Shown here one piece after another: positions 44,624 through 53,262 of a DNA stretch of 64,000 nt (the first letter of the stretch is position 1; every line of letters starts with the position of its first letter). The notes beneath the pieces were generated by a model, which saw only the letters and a list, made by a program, of their open reading frames with translations, had not been told where the DNA came from and searched no databases. The position numbers were made by a program, and so were the translations under genes. Location: contig NZ_CP032229.1 in NCBI RefSeq assembly GCF_004328625.1, positions 5,642,001 to 5,706,000 on the forward strand, in the 5' to 3' direction. This stretch comes from Streptomyces seoulensis (GTDB lineage Bacteria; Actinomycetota; Actinomycetes; Streptomycetales; Streptomycetaceae).

Positions 44624-45463
44624 ATGGAGAAGGATCAGTTGTTCACACGGCGCCGGATGCTCCTCGGCTCGGCCGCCCTCCTCGGCGCCGCGGGCGCCGG
44701 GGGAGTCCTCATGTCGGGCGGCGGCGACGAGGCCGCCCGCACCACCGCCGGCCTCGCCGGGCCCCAGGCCCGCCAGGTCCTCAAGCCCTCCGCGTTCCGC
44801 CTCCAGCCCCTCATCGGCGCCGGCACCCCGCACAACGCCGTCCCCGGCAAGCTGAAGGTGCGTCACCAGCCCATCCTGCGCCTCACCGGCAAGGGCCGGA
44901 ACATGATGCTCACCTTCGACGACGGCCCCCACCCCGACTACACCCCGCACATCCTGGACACCCTCGCCAAGTACGACGTCCGCGCGATGTTCTTCGTGTG
45001 CGGGGAGATGGCCGTCGACAACAAGGAACTCCTGGCCCGGATGGCCGAGGAGGGACATGTGGTCGGCAACCACACCTGGGACCACCCGCTGCTCACCCAG
45101 CTGACCCGGGGCGACATCCGCGACCAGATCGAGCGCACCAGCGATGTCATCGAGGACGCCTACGGGGACCGCCCCCAGTGGTTCCGCGCCCCCTACGGCG
45201 CCTGGAACCGGGCCACCTTCCAGCTCGGCGCCGAGATGGGCATGGAGCCGATGGCCTGGACCGTCGACACCACCGACTGGATGACCCCCGGCACGAGCAC
45301 GGTGATCAAGCGGGTGGAACACGGCGCCGCCCCCGGCGTCGTCATCCTCTCCCACGACGCCGGGGGCGACCGGACGCAGAGCGTCCGCGCGATCCGCGAG
45401 TACCTGCCCTATCTGCTCGACCACGGCTACCACCTGACCGTGCCGCCCCGCCGCATGACCTAG
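44624..45463 (+). CDS. Secreted polysaccharide deacetylase (NodB domain)
   Basis: 279 aa. The N-terminus TRRRMLLGSAALLGAAGAGG has twin-Arg character followed by a hydrophobic stretch, so export by Tat or Sec is likely. The CE4 NodB motifs are MMLTFDDGPHPDYTPHILD (metal Asp), HVVGNHTWDHPLL (H-x3-H), WFRAPYGAWNRAT and VDTTDWMTPG, with LSHDAGGDRTQSV at the end. It would deacetylate chitin, peptidoglycan or xylan-type sugars outside the cell in a metal-dependent way. It stands alone. Confidence 0.93.
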   Translation: MEKDQLFTRRRMLLGSAALLGAAGAGGVLMSGGGDEAARTTAGLAGPQARQVLKPSAFRLQPLIGAGTPHNAVPGKLKVRHQPILRLTGKGRNMMLTFDDGPHPDYTPHILDTLAKYDVRAMFFVCGEMAVDNKELLARMAEEGHVVGNHTWDHPLLTQLTRGDIRDQIERTSDVIEDAYGDRPQWFRAPYGAWNRATFQLGAEMGMEPMAWTVDTTDWMTPGTSTVIKRVEHGAAPGVVILSHDAGGDRTQSVRAIREYLPYLLDHGYHLTVPPRRMT

Positions 45464-45502
45464 ACGCATGACCTCTGCCGTGCGCCGCCCGGTCGCGGGG
45501 GC

Positions 45503-46192
45503 TCAGGCTCCCGTGACCAGGCGGGCGAAGACGACCACGTTGCCGTCGTAGCCGTTCTGCTTGGAGAAGCCGCCGCCGCAGGTGATCACCCGCAGCTCCG
45601 GGGTGCCCTTGGAGCCGTAGACGCGGTCGCCGGGGAACTTGCTCTTCTCGAAGACCTCCACCCCGTACACCTCGAACACCGCGGTCCGGGCGTCCTGGCG
45701 GGCCACGTCGATCCGGTCGCCCTTCTTCAGCGCGCCGAGCCCGTAGAAGACGGCGGGTCCCTTGGTGTTGTCGACATGGCCGACGATCACCGAGGTGCCC
45801 TTCTCGCCGGGGGAGACCGCACCGGTGAACCAGCCGGCCAGGTTCGGGTCCTCCGGCGGGGGCGCGCCGACCCAGCCGTCCGCGTCCAGGCCCACCGGGG
45901 TGACCGGGGCGTCGACCTGGATCGCCGGGATACGGACCCGGTCGGCGGGGGAGAACGACAGGCCGGCCGGGACGGACACGGGCGCGGGTCCCTCCGCGGT
46001 CCGCGTGGACCGTACGTCGGGGGCCGGGGCGGCGGCCGCCGCGGGCTGCGGGGGGCCCACGTCGAACTCGCCGGACCCGTTCCGGATCAGCGCCACACCG
46101 GTCAGCAGCACGAGCGCCAGCACGCCCCAGGGTGCGCGTCTCCTGCGCCGCTCCTCCCGTTCGCTCCACTCCGCCAGCTCGGACGCAGACAT
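45503..46192 (-). CDS. Class F sortase
   Basis: 229 aa from ATG 46192, with GAGAGGGGA 6 nt upstream. A short cytoplasmic N-terminus (SEREERRRRRAP) leads into a membrane anchor (WGVLALVLLTGVALIRNG). The catalytic sortase barrel has IPAIQVDAPVTPVGLDADG, VIVGHVDNTKGPAVFYGLG with the catalytic His, VITCGGGF with the Cys, and the Arg in NVVVFARL. Sortases join surface proteins to peptidoglycan by a sorting motif. The divergent gene upstream encodes an Asn/Gly-rich surface protein that could be its client, though it lacks a clear LPxTG. Confidence 0.92.
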   Translation of the reverse strand: MSASELAEWSEREERRRRRAPWGVLALVLLTGVALIRNGSGEFDVGPPQPAAAAAPAPDVRSTRTAEGPAPVSVPAGLSFSPADRVRIPAIQVDAPVTPVGLDADGWVGAPPPEDPNLAGWFTGAVSPGEKGTSVIVGHVDNTKGPAVFYGLGALKKGDRIDVARQDARTAVFEVYGVEVFEKSKFPGDRVYGSKGTPELRVITCGGGFSKQNGYDGNVVVFARLVTGA

Positions 46193-46525
46193 TCGCCATC
46201 CCCTCTCGACGCGGCTGTCACCACGTCCGTCGCGCATGGGAAAACGCTAAGTCCCGCGCCGAGGGGCGGCGACGGGGCGGCGGGCGAACGGGTGGCGGCC
46301 TGCCCCGGGGGTGCGCCATCCGAGTTGCGGGGCGGAGATAATTTCTGACGGGGTGTGACCTGCGGCGATATCCGATTGTGTGGTTGTCGGACAGGAGGGG
46401 TGCTCACCAGGACGGACCATTCTCGACATGCGGGCGTGTTCCTTGCGCCTGAGGGTTCAGTCGGGAGGTGCTTTCTCGCCGATCGACCGGGGACCGGCCC
46501 CGGCGTGCCTCTCGCGGAGGAACAC
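46193..46525. other. 333-nt divergent promoter region of sortase and Asn/Gly protein
   Basis: No gene is seen here. It should hold both promoters. The part at 46335-46395 is AT-richer (GAGATAATTTCTGACGG, GATATCCGATTGTG), making it the best place for a start site. A small inverted repeat CCGGGGACCGGCCCCGG lies near 46487-46503. No operator can be named. Confidence 0.45.
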
Positions 46526-47320
46526 ATGCGTAACCAGCGTGCCTTGGCGGCCACGTGCGCCGCGATCGCCGTGCTCGGTGTCGCCGCCCCCGTCGCCGTC
46601 GCGGACGGCATGGGCAACGGGAACGGCACCACCACCGTCACCGGGGTCAGCCCGAACACCGGCGTGATCAACGGCAACGGCAACTTCAACGGCAACTTCA
46701 ACAACGGCAACGGGAACTTCAACGGCAACAACAACTGGAACGGCAACGGGAACGGGAACTTCGGCAACGGCAACAACAACGGGAACTTCGGGAACGGCAA
46801 CGGGCACGGCAACGACAACTTCGGGAACGGCAACGGCAACGGCAACCGGGGCAACGACAACTTCGGCGGTGGCAACGGGAACGGCAACGGCGGTGGCAAC
46901 GGCGGTCACGGCGGCGGTGGCGACGACGGCAACCTCCGCAACATCCTCGTCACCCCCAGCGTTCTCCCGGCCGGCGGCCGCCTGACCATCGCCGTCGAGG
47001 GCTGCCGTGGTGGCACCGTCACCTCGCGCGCCTTCCGCGCCGCCCGGCTGCAGGGGAACGGCAGCGCCTCCCGCGTCACCGTCACCGTCGACCGCAACGC
47101 CCGGCCCGGCCGCTACGACATCACCGTCGAGTGCGGCGGCCGCACCCTGACCCGCCGGAACGCCTTCACCGTGATCGGCGGTGTCAACGGCGGCCTCGGC
47201 GGCAGCTCCACCACCGGCGCGTCCCGCGCGGACATGGCCATCGGCGGCGGACTCGTCGCCTCGGCCGCGCTCGGCGGCGGCGCCGTCTGGCTGCGCCGCC
47301 GTACCGAGAAGCGCGCCTGA
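46526..47320 (+). CDS. Asn/Gly-repeat secreted surface protein with C-terminal membrane anchor
   Basis: 264 aa from ATG 46526, with CGGAGG 5 nt upstream. The signal peptide is QRALAATCAAIAVLGVAAPV. Residues 30-125 are an Asn-Gly repeat (units like GNGNFNGN, NFGNGNNNGN). Then an Ig-like beta domain follows, about 130-220 (NILVTPSVLPAGGRLTIAVE, GRYDITVECGGRTLTRRNAF). The end has a hydrophobic stretch and basic tail (LVASAALGGGAVWLRRRTEK), resembling a sorting signal but with no LPxTG. It may be inserted in the membrane or attached by the divergent sortase. Function unknown. Confidence 0.8.
   Translation: MRNQRALAATCAAIAVLGVAAPVAVADGMGNGNGTTTVTGVSPNTGVINGNGNFNGNFNNGNGNFNGNNNWNGNGNGNFGNGNNNGNFGNGNGHGNDNFGNGNGNGNRGNDNFGGGNGNGNGGGNGGHGGGGDDGNLRNILVTPSVLPAGGRLTIAVEGCRGGTVTSRAFRAARLQGNGSASRVTVTVDRNARPGRYDITVECGGRTLTRRNAFTVIGGVNGGLGGSSTTGASRADMAIGGGLVASAALGGGAVWLRRRTEKRA
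46660..46914 (+). repeat. In-frame Asn/Gly-coding degenerate tandem repeat
   Basis: The segment is built from copies of AACGGC/AACGGGAAC-type units coding Asn-Gly, with occasional Phe-Asn (AACTTC). Its lower G+C at the first two codon positions makes it stand out. Such tracts change length easily by slippage. Confidence 0.75.
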
Positions 47321-47360
47321 GCCCCGCCCGCGCCCTCGCCGGCGCGGGACACGCCGCCAC

Positions 47361-47401
47361 GGGCCCTCGCCCCACCCCTCGCCGGGCCGGGACGAGGGCC
47401 C
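47361..47401. terminator. Terminator between convergent genes
   Basis: GGGCCCTCG (47361-47369) pairs with CGAGGGCCC (47393-47401) over 23 nt that can fold further. It lies between the Asn/Gly gene and the DUF4239 gene, both of which end toward it. Confidence 0.6.
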
Positions 47402-47411
47402 CCGGCATGTC

Positions 47412-48170
47412 CTACGTGTGCGGGAACAGCGTCAGGAACGGCTCCGCCGTGACCGCGATGCCCCTGCTGAAGGGGGCGTCGAAGTCCCAGATCAGGAACA
47501 GCATGAACGCGATGGTGGCCGAGAACAGCCCCGCGAGGACCAGTTCCCGCGCGGTGCGCCGGATCTGCAGGGCGAACACCATGCCCACCGTGATCACCGC
47601 CCCGGCGAGCAGCCCCCACCACACCACGGGCGGCATGGTCGGGCCGGTGGAGTCGGCGCGTGCGTTGCGCGCCTGGTCGGCCGCCGCCACCTGGTCCACC
47701 AGCGGCTGGTACGCCTGCGCCTCGAAGTCGCTGCGCGGCTGGTAGTCCGTCACGTCCTGCCGCACCTTGTCCAGCAGCCGCGAACCCCGCGCGGTGACCT
47801 CCCCCTTGTCCGTCATCGACTTCCACTCGGTGTCCACGACGTACGAGACGTACGCGTCGACGTCCGCGCGGATCTGGTCGCGCACGTCCGCCGGGTACAC
47901 CCGGGCGCGCTCGGAGACCTCGTGGAGCGCCTGCGCCTCGGCCTGGACGGTGTCCCCGGCCGCGCTGCGTGCCTCCCAGACACCCGCGATGGCCAGGCCC
48001 AGCACGATGGCGTACACCACCCCGATCCACATCGTCATGTACTCGATGACGTCGGGCGTCTCACTGGGGTCCTCGTCCTCCGGGGCCCGCCGGTGCCGGA
48101 CGAGTGTGATGAGCACGACCACGGCACAGGCGCCCAGCATGCCCAGGACGAGAACGAGCCAATCCGACAA
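47412..48170 (-). CDS. DUF4239 membrane protein
   Basis: 252 aa from a TTG start with GGAGG exactly 6 nt upstream, which decides the start. Membrane segments: 4-24 (WLVLVLGMLGACAVVVLITL), about 45-65 (MWIGVVYAIVLGLAIAGVWE), about 180-205 (VVWWGLLAGAVITVGMVFAL) and about 210-230. The loop between is helical (ALHEVSERARVYPADVRDQI). This is the bestrophin-like DUF4239 layout. Function unknown; some members are predicted ion channels. Upstream on the same strand is the PT-repeat gene. Confidence 0.87.
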   Translation of the reverse strand: MSDWLVLVLGMLGACAVVVLITLVRHRRAPEDEDPSETPDVIEYMTMWIGVVYAIVLGLAIAGVWEARSAAGDTVQAEAQALHEVSERARVYPADVRDQIRADVDAYVSYVVDTEWKSMTDKGEVTARGSRLLDKVRQDVTDYQPRSDFEAQAYQPLVDQVAAADQARNARADSTGPTMPPVVWWGLLAGAVITVGMVFALQIRRTARELVLAGLFSATIAFMLFLIWDFDAPFSRGIAVTAEPFLTLFPHT

Positions 48171-48200
48171 CGGATACCTCCAGAGGTGGGTGCGGCCGCG

Positions 48201-48875
48201 TCACCGCGGGCGCAGCGCCGCGACGGCGACGATCGCGGGGATGGTGACGAGCAGGACGTAGCGGACCGGTGAGGTGTGGGAGCGGGCGATGTGCCGGGTG
48301 GCACGGACGTGGTACGCCGGGTAGCTCACCGGGGTCACGGTCGGCCGTGGGGTGGGTGGCGGCTTCGGCGCCGGCCGGGGCGGCGCGGGTACGGGCGCCG
48401 GGGCGGGCGGTGGTGGCGGCGCCGGGCGCGGTGCCGGTGGGGGCGGCGTCGGCCGGACGGGGGGCTCGGGGGCGGGCGGTGTCGGACGCGGCTGCGGCTT
48501 GGGCGGCTGAGGTCTCGGCTGCGGCTTCGGCGGCGGGGGAGGAGCGGGAGTCGGTGTGGGCGTCGGAGTCGGGGTGGGGGTGGGCGGCGGCGGGGGTGTC
48601 GGGGTGGGCGTAGGAGTGGGAGTCGGGGTCGGAGTGGGCGTCGGCGGGCACGGTGGCGGGGGGTGCGGAAGGCAGGGCGGGGGCCAGGGGTGGTGGTTTC
48701 CGGCCACCGCCACGGCCACCGTGCCGTCCGGGCCCGTGGAGGCGTAGGCGCAGGCGTCGGCCGACGCCGTGCCGACCGGGCAGCCGACCACGCTCCACAC
48801 CACCGCGAACAGCGCCAACGCCCTGACGGCGACCGCGCATCGGGTTGCTTGGGGACCTTGCACGAGCGAGATCAT
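48201..48875 (-). CDS. Proline/threonine-repeat secreted protein with C-terminal membrane segment
   Basis: 224 aa from ATG 48875. The signal peptide is AVRALALFAVVWSVVGCPVG. A run of PT and PP repeats (PTPTPTPTPTP, then PKPQPRP) makes a long extended stalk of about 120 residues. The C-terminus is hydrophobic (YVLLVTIPAIVAVAALRPR). This fits a wall-spanning protein tethered at its C-end. The start has a weak ribosome site. It lies 30 nt upstream of the DUF4239 gene, so the two may be cotranscribed. Confidence 0.72.
   Translation of the reverse strand: MISLVQGPQATRCAVAVRALALFAVVWSVVGCPVGTASADACAYASTGPDGTVAVAVAGNHHPWPPPCLPHPPPPCPPTPTPTPTPTPTPTPTPPPPPTPTPTPTPTPTPAPPPPPKPQPRPQPPKPQPRPTPPAPEPPVRPTPPPPAPRPAPPPPPAPAPVPAPPRPAPKPPPTPRPTVTPVSYPAYHVRATRHIARSHTSPVRYVLLVTIPAIVAVAALRPR
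48535..48660 (-). repeat. Pro-Thr coding repeat tract
   Basis: The minus strand encodes alternating Pro-Thr codons (ACTCCGACC-type units), seen on the plus strand as GTCGGAGTCGGGGTGGG. The tract is degenerate at third positions, which suggests selection on protein sequence. Confidence 0.6.
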
Positions 48876-49142
48876 GGAGGCCGCGCGACGCCCCCGCGAC
48901 CATTCGTACGGGGATTGGTCCGAAGGAGGGACATCGCGCCCCACCTGGTTTGACGCGCCACGCGGCCCCGCCGGAGCGATGGGTACGCCCGTACGCACCG
49001 CCACCCCCTCGGCACGCCCCGTGGGACACCGCCGAAAGTTTTTCGCCGTTCCGTTGAACACTCCGCCCCCCGGGCCGCGTACCCATGGCCGTGCGGTGAT
49101 TCAGTAGCGCCGCAACAAACTGGCGAAAATGGGGAGTTGAGG

Positions 49143-50090
49143 ATGAAGACCTCCTGGCGGACCGCCGCACTGGTGGCCACGGCCGCTTCGGTGCTGGCCC
49201 TGACGACGGCGTGCGGTCAGGACAGCGCCACGCCCCCGGCCGCGGCGGCCCAGAACGTGGGAGCGTCGGCCAGCGCCGCCGGTATCGGCACCGGAATCGC
49301 GGGCAACGGCTACGGCGCCGACGGTGCCCAGAGCAGCGCCTCCCCGACCCCCGCCGCCCCCGCGGGCAAGCTGACGGTGGCCACCAACCCGCAGCTCGGC
49401 AACGTGCTCACCGACGGTTCCGGTCTCACCCTGTACCGCTTCGACAAGGACACGGCCGAGCCGCCGAAGTCCAGCTGTGACGGCGACTGCGCCACCACCT
49501 GGCCCCCGGTCCCCGCCGACGACGCCAACGCCGGCGCCGGCATCGACAAGGCCAAGCTCGGCGAGGTCACCCGCGCCGACGGCACCAAGCAGCTCACCAT
49601 CGGCGGCTGGCCCGCGTACCGCTACGCCAAGGACCTCAACTCCGGCGACGTCAACGGCCAGGGTGTGGGCGGCAAGTGGTTCGCGCTCGCCCCCAATGGC
49701 AAGAAGGCGTCGCTGGCTTCGCTGCCCGGCCTCTCGGTCCGCAAGGACCCCAAGCTCGGTGACATCGTCGTCGACAAGAACGGCCGCACGGTCTACCGCT
49801 TCCTCAAGGACAAGGCGTGGCCCAAGTCCGTCTCCAACTGCACCGGGGCGTGCCTGGAGAAGTGGCCGGCGGTCGGCCCGGTGAGCGCCGACGACACCCA
49901 GGGCGTCAAGAAGAAGGGCCTGATGCCCTTCACCCGCCCCGACGGTGTGAAGCAGATGTCGGTCAACTGCTGGCCCATCTACACCTTCACCGGTGACAAG
50001 GCCCCCGGTGACACCAACGGCCAGGGTGTGGGCGGCACTTGGTACGCCGTCTCGCCCGAGGGCAAGCCGATCGGCGCGCCCGCCCAGTAG
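49143..50090 (+). CDS. SCO0930-like lipoprotein with secreted repeats
   Basis: 315 aa. The lipobox is LTTAC-GQ. After a Ser/Ala/Pro linker come two copies of the Lipoprotein_15-type repeat pair: LTLYRFDKDTAEPPKSSCDG...CATTWPPV then LTIGGWPAYRYAKD, and again VYRFLKDKAWPKSVSNCTGA with MSVNCWPIYTFTGDKAPGDT and NGQGVGGTWYAV. Function unknown; it is found at the outer membrane face in Streptomyces. Two genes upstream of rmdA in the same order as SCO0930-SCO0928 in S. coelicolor as I remember it. Confidence 0.9.
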   Translation: MKTSWRTAALVATAASVLALTTACGQDSATPPAAAAQNVGASASAAGIGTGIAGNGYGADGAQSSASPTPAAPAGKLTVATNPQLGNVLTDGSGLTLYRFDKDTAEPPKSSCDGDCATTWPPVPADDANAGAGIDKAKLGEVTRADGTKQLTIGGWPAYRYAKDLNSGDVNGQGVGGKWFALAPNGKKASLASLPGLSVRKDPKLGDIVVDKNGRTVYRFLKDKAWPKSVSNCTGACLEKWPAVGPVSADDTQGVKKKGLMPFTRPDGVKQMSVNCWPIYTFTGDKAPGDTNGQGVGGTWYAVSPEGKPIGAPAQ

Positions 50091-50107
50091 CGGTCACCGC
50101 CCGGCGC

Positions 50108-50148
50108 AGGGCCCGTACCGTCCGTGTCACGCGGCGGCGACGGGCCCT
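50108..50148 (+). terminator. Terminator of the lipoprotein gene
   Basis: AGGGCCCGT (50108-50116) pairs with ACGGGCCCT (50140-50148) over a 23-nt loop with further pairing. 18 nt after the stop. Confidence 0.6.
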
Positions 50149-50321
50149 TCGTCATGCGCGCCGACCGTCACCCAGCGGGGTCGGACGGGTACTTCCCGCA
50201 GGCGGTGACCGGGAACGGATGGTCAATTTCCGTTTCGGGTCGCCCCTTTGGCGGGCGATCAGTAGCCTCAGCTCGAACACCCGGCTCGCCCGTCCCCGCC
50301 GCCTACGCCTTGGAGTGATAC

Positions 50322-51134
50322 ATGGAGCGCCCCGCCTGGGCCCCCCGGAGCATCGACATCTCGGTGCCGAGCGTCTCGCGCATGTACGACTACTACCTGG
50401 GCGGTTCGCACAACTTCGAGGTCGACCGGGAAGCGGCCCGCAAGGCGATGGAGTTCCTCCCCGGCCTGCCCAAGATCATGCAGGCCAACCGGGCGTTCCT
50501 GCGCCGGGCCGTGCGCTTCGCCGCCGAGCAGGGCATCGACCAGTACCTCGACGTCGGCTCCGGCATCCCCACCTTCGGCAACGTCCACGAGATAGCCCAG
50601 GCCGCCCGGCCCGGCGCCCGGGTGGTCTACGTCGACCACGACCCCGTCGCCGTCGCGCACAGCCAGGCGGTGCTCGCGGGCAACGAGGACGCCGGTGTCG
50701 TCGCCGCCGACCTGCGCAAGCCGCGGGAGATCCTCACCAGCCCCGAGGTCGCCCGGCTGATCGACCTCGACCGGCCGGTGGCCCTGCTGCTGGTGGCCGT
50801 CCTGCACTTCCTGGAGGACACCGACGATCCGCACCGCGCGGTGGCCGAGCTGCGCGCCGCGCTCGCGCCGGGCAGCCTGCTGATCCTCACCCACGCCTCC
50901 TTCGAGGGCATCCCGCTGCCCGAGGAGCGCGCCGAGGGCGCGGTGGACGTGTACCGGGACATCCGCAACCCGCTGGTGATGCGCCCGCGCGACGAGATCG
51001 CCCGCTTCTTCGACGGCTTCGAGCTGGTCGAGCCCGGACTGGTCCATCTCCCGGACTGGCGGCCGGAGTCGGCGCGGGAGGACGAGGACGACTTCGCGTT
51101 CTCCGGGTTCGCCGGCGTGGGGCGTACGGCGTGA
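50322..51134 (+). CDS. DUF574/Methyltransf_19 SAM-dependent methyltransferase-like protein
   Basis: 270 aa. The family signature is MERPAWAPRSIDISVPSVSR then MYDYYLGGSHNFEVDREAA, followed by the SAM loop YLDVGSGIPTFGNVHEIAQA and VVYVDHDPVAVAHSQ. Streptomyces have many of these, often near regulators, with no known acceptor. It overlaps rmdA by GTGA, so the two are translationally coupled and likely work together in c-di-GMP control. Confidence 0.93.
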   Translation: MERPAWAPRSIDISVPSVSRMYDYYLGGSHNFEVDREAARKAMEFLPGLPKIMQANRAFLRRAVRFAAEQGIDQYLDVGSGIPTFGNVHEIAQAARPGARVVYVDHDPVAVAHSQAVLAGNEDAGVVAADLRKPREILTSPEVARLIDLDRPVALLLVAVLHFLEDTDDPHRAVAELRAALAPGSLLILTHASFEGIPLPEERAEGAVDVYRDIRNPLVMRPRDEIARFFDGFELVEPGLVHLPDWRPESAREDEDDFAFSGFAGVGRTA

Positions 51135-53260
51135 GCGCGGAGCCGGACGGCCCGGAGGGCAGAGTGCGGCGGCTGACGACGATATGGAGCCGGGCCGTCT
51201 ACCCCGTCACCTCCACGTCGCTCACCCGCGCCGAGTTCGAGGAGCGGCTGCTCCCCCTCGCCCACCGCCTCAGCCACGCGCTCAGGGCCAGAAGCTTCGA
51301 CGCCGGTGAGGCACGCGCCGTCGGCGCCGCGCTGGTCGAGGCGCACGGCACCGACCCCGAGGTGCTCGCCCGCACCCTGGACTGCGTCGACGCCTACCTC
51401 GTCCTGTACTGCGGTGACGACAGCCCGCAGGACCAACTCCGCATGCGTTCCTCGCGGTTGCAGCACGCCATGGCCGCCGGGTACGCCCAGGCGCTGCGCG
51501 AGCGCACCCTCGCCGAGCAGGAGTCCATCGCGCAGGCCGCGCTCCGCGCCCAGGGCGTGGTCGCCGAGGCCCTGCACGCCAGCGAGGCCCGCTTCCGCGC
51601 GGTGTTCGAGGGCGCCGCGATCGGTATCAGCATCGCCGACCTCGACGGCAACATCCTCCAGGTCAACGGCGCCCTGCAGCGCATGTTCGGTGTCTCCGAG
51701 ACCGCGATGCGCGGCCGGAAGGTCCGGGACTGGACCCACCCCGAGGACGCGCCGCAGACCTGGCGGCTCTACGAGGAACTCGTGCGGGGCGAACGCGACC
51801 ACTACCACGTGGAGAAGGCGTTCAACCGGACCGACGGCACAGCCCTGTGGACCAACCTCACGGTCTCCCTGCTCCGCGACGCCGACGGCACCCCGCAGTA
51901 CCAGCTGGCGCTGATGGAGGACACCACCGAGCGGCGCCTGCTCCACCTCCGGCTGCGCTACGAGGCCACCCACGACGCCCTCACCGGCCTGCCCAACCGC
52001 ACCCTGTTCTTCGAGCGGCTGGAGAAGGCGCTCGCGGCGGGCGAGGGCCAGCGCTTCGGCCTCTGCTACCTCGACCTCGACGGCTTCAAGGCCATCAACG
52101 ACAGCCTCGGCCACGCGGCCGGCGACCGGCTGCTGGTGGAGGTCGCCGACCGGCTCCAGTCCTGCACCACCGCGTCCGGCGAGATGGTGGCCCGGCTGGG
52201 CGGCGACGAGTTCGTGGCCCTCACCACCGGCCGCGACACCGAGCGCGGGGTGGAGGAGCTGGCCGAACGCATCACCAACGCCCTGCTCACCCCGGTCGGC
52301 ATCGACGGCCGCGACCTCCTGGTGCGCGGCAGCCTCGGCATCGTGGAGGGCCCGGCGGGGGAGCGTACGGCGGCGGAGGTGCTGCGCAGCGCCGACATCA
52401 CGATGTACCGGGCCAAGTCGGCGGGCGGCAACCGGGCGGAGCTGGCCGACCCGGAGGCGGACGCCCGCGCGATCACCCGGCACGGGCTCACCACCGCGCT
52501 GCCCAGTGCGCTGGAACGCGGCGAGTTCTTCATCGAGTACCAGCCCCTGGTCCACCTCGGCGACGGCACGGTGAGCGGCGCGGAGGCCCTGGTCCGCTGG
52601 CTGCATCCGCAGCACGGGGTGCTCGGCCCGGACCGCTTCATCCCGCTGGCCGAGCACACCGGGCTGATCGTGCCGCTGGGCCGGTGGGTCCTTGAGGAAT
52701 CGATCCGGCAGGCCCGTGCCTGGCGGGAGAAGACGGCCGGCCCGCTGCGGATCAACGTCAACCTCTCTCCGTGCCAGCTCACCCACCCCGGCCTGGTGCA
52801 GGACACCGTCGACATCCTGGAGCGCGCCGGGGTCACCCCGGACGCGCTGTGCCTGGAGGTCACCGAGTCCGCGCTGATCGGCGCCGACGACGGCCTGCTG
52901 AAGCCGCTGCGCCGGCTGGCCGAGATGGGCGTCGACATAGCCCTGGACGACTTCGGCACCGGCTACTCCAACCTCGCCAACCTCCGCCGCCTCCCGGTCA
53001 GCGTCCTCAAACTCGACCGCTCCTTCACCCAGGGCATGCAGCAGTACCCCGCCGACCCGGTCGACCTCAAGATCGTGGAGGGCATAGTCTCCCTCGCCCA
53101 CAGCCTCGACCTCGCGGTCACGGTGGAAGGCGTGGAAACCAGCGCCCAGGCCGACCAACTCCGCCTCCTCGGCTGCGACACAGCCCAAGGCTGGTACTAC
53201 GCCCGCCCGGGGCCCCCGGAACACCTCCACACCTTGGCATTGGCGGACGCGACGGGCTAG
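51131..53260 (+). CDS. rmdA: PAS-GGDEF-EAL c-di-GMP turnover protein
   Basis: 709 aa from the GTG overlapping the methyltransferase stop. Residues 1-150 are a helical region with no known domain. PAS: about 155-270 (FRAVFEGAAIGISIADLDGN, YQLALMEDTTERRLL). GGDEF: about 280-440, with the intact RLGGDEFVAL and DALTGLPNRTLFFERLEKAL. EAL: about 455-700, with EALVRWLHPQHG, DDFGTGYSNLANLRR and GVETSAQADQLRLLG. Both active sites look intact, so it can make and break c-di-GMP. The architecture and order match RmdA of S. coelicolor (SCO0928), which acts in aerial growth. Confidence 0.93.
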   Translation: MSAEPDGPEGRVRRLTTIWSRAVYPVTSTSLTRAEFEERLLPLAHRLSHALRARSFDAGEARAVGAALVEAHGTDPEVLARTLDCVDAYLVLYCGDDSPQDQLRMRSSRLQHAMAAGYAQALRERTLAEQESIAQAALRAQGVVAEALHASEARFRAVFEGAAIGISIADLDGNILQVNGALQRMFGVSETAMRGRKVRDWTHPEDAPQTWRLYEELVRGERDHYHVEKAFNRTDGTALWTNLTVSLLRDADGTPQYQLALMEDTTERRLLHLRLRYEATHDALTGLPNRTLFFERLEKALAAGEGQRFGLCYLDLDGFKAINDSLGHAAGDRLLVEVADRLQSCTTASGEMVARLGGDEFVALTTGRDTERGVEELAERITNALLTPVGIDGRDLLVRGSLGIVEGPAGERTAAEVLRSADITMYRAKSAGGNRAELADPEADARAITRHGLTTALPSALERGEFFIEYQPLVHLGDGTVSGAEALVRWLHPQHGVLGPDRFIPLAEHTGLIVPLGRWVLEESIRQARAWREKTAGPLRINVNLSPCQLTHPGLVQDTVDILERAGVTPDALCLEVTESALIGADDGLLKPLRRLAEMGVDIALDDFGTGYSNLANLRRLPVSVLKLDRSFTQGMQQYPADPVDLKIVEGIVSLAHSLDLAVTVEGVETSAQADQLRLLGCDTAQGWYYARPGPPEHLHTLALADATG

Positions 53261-53262
53261 CG

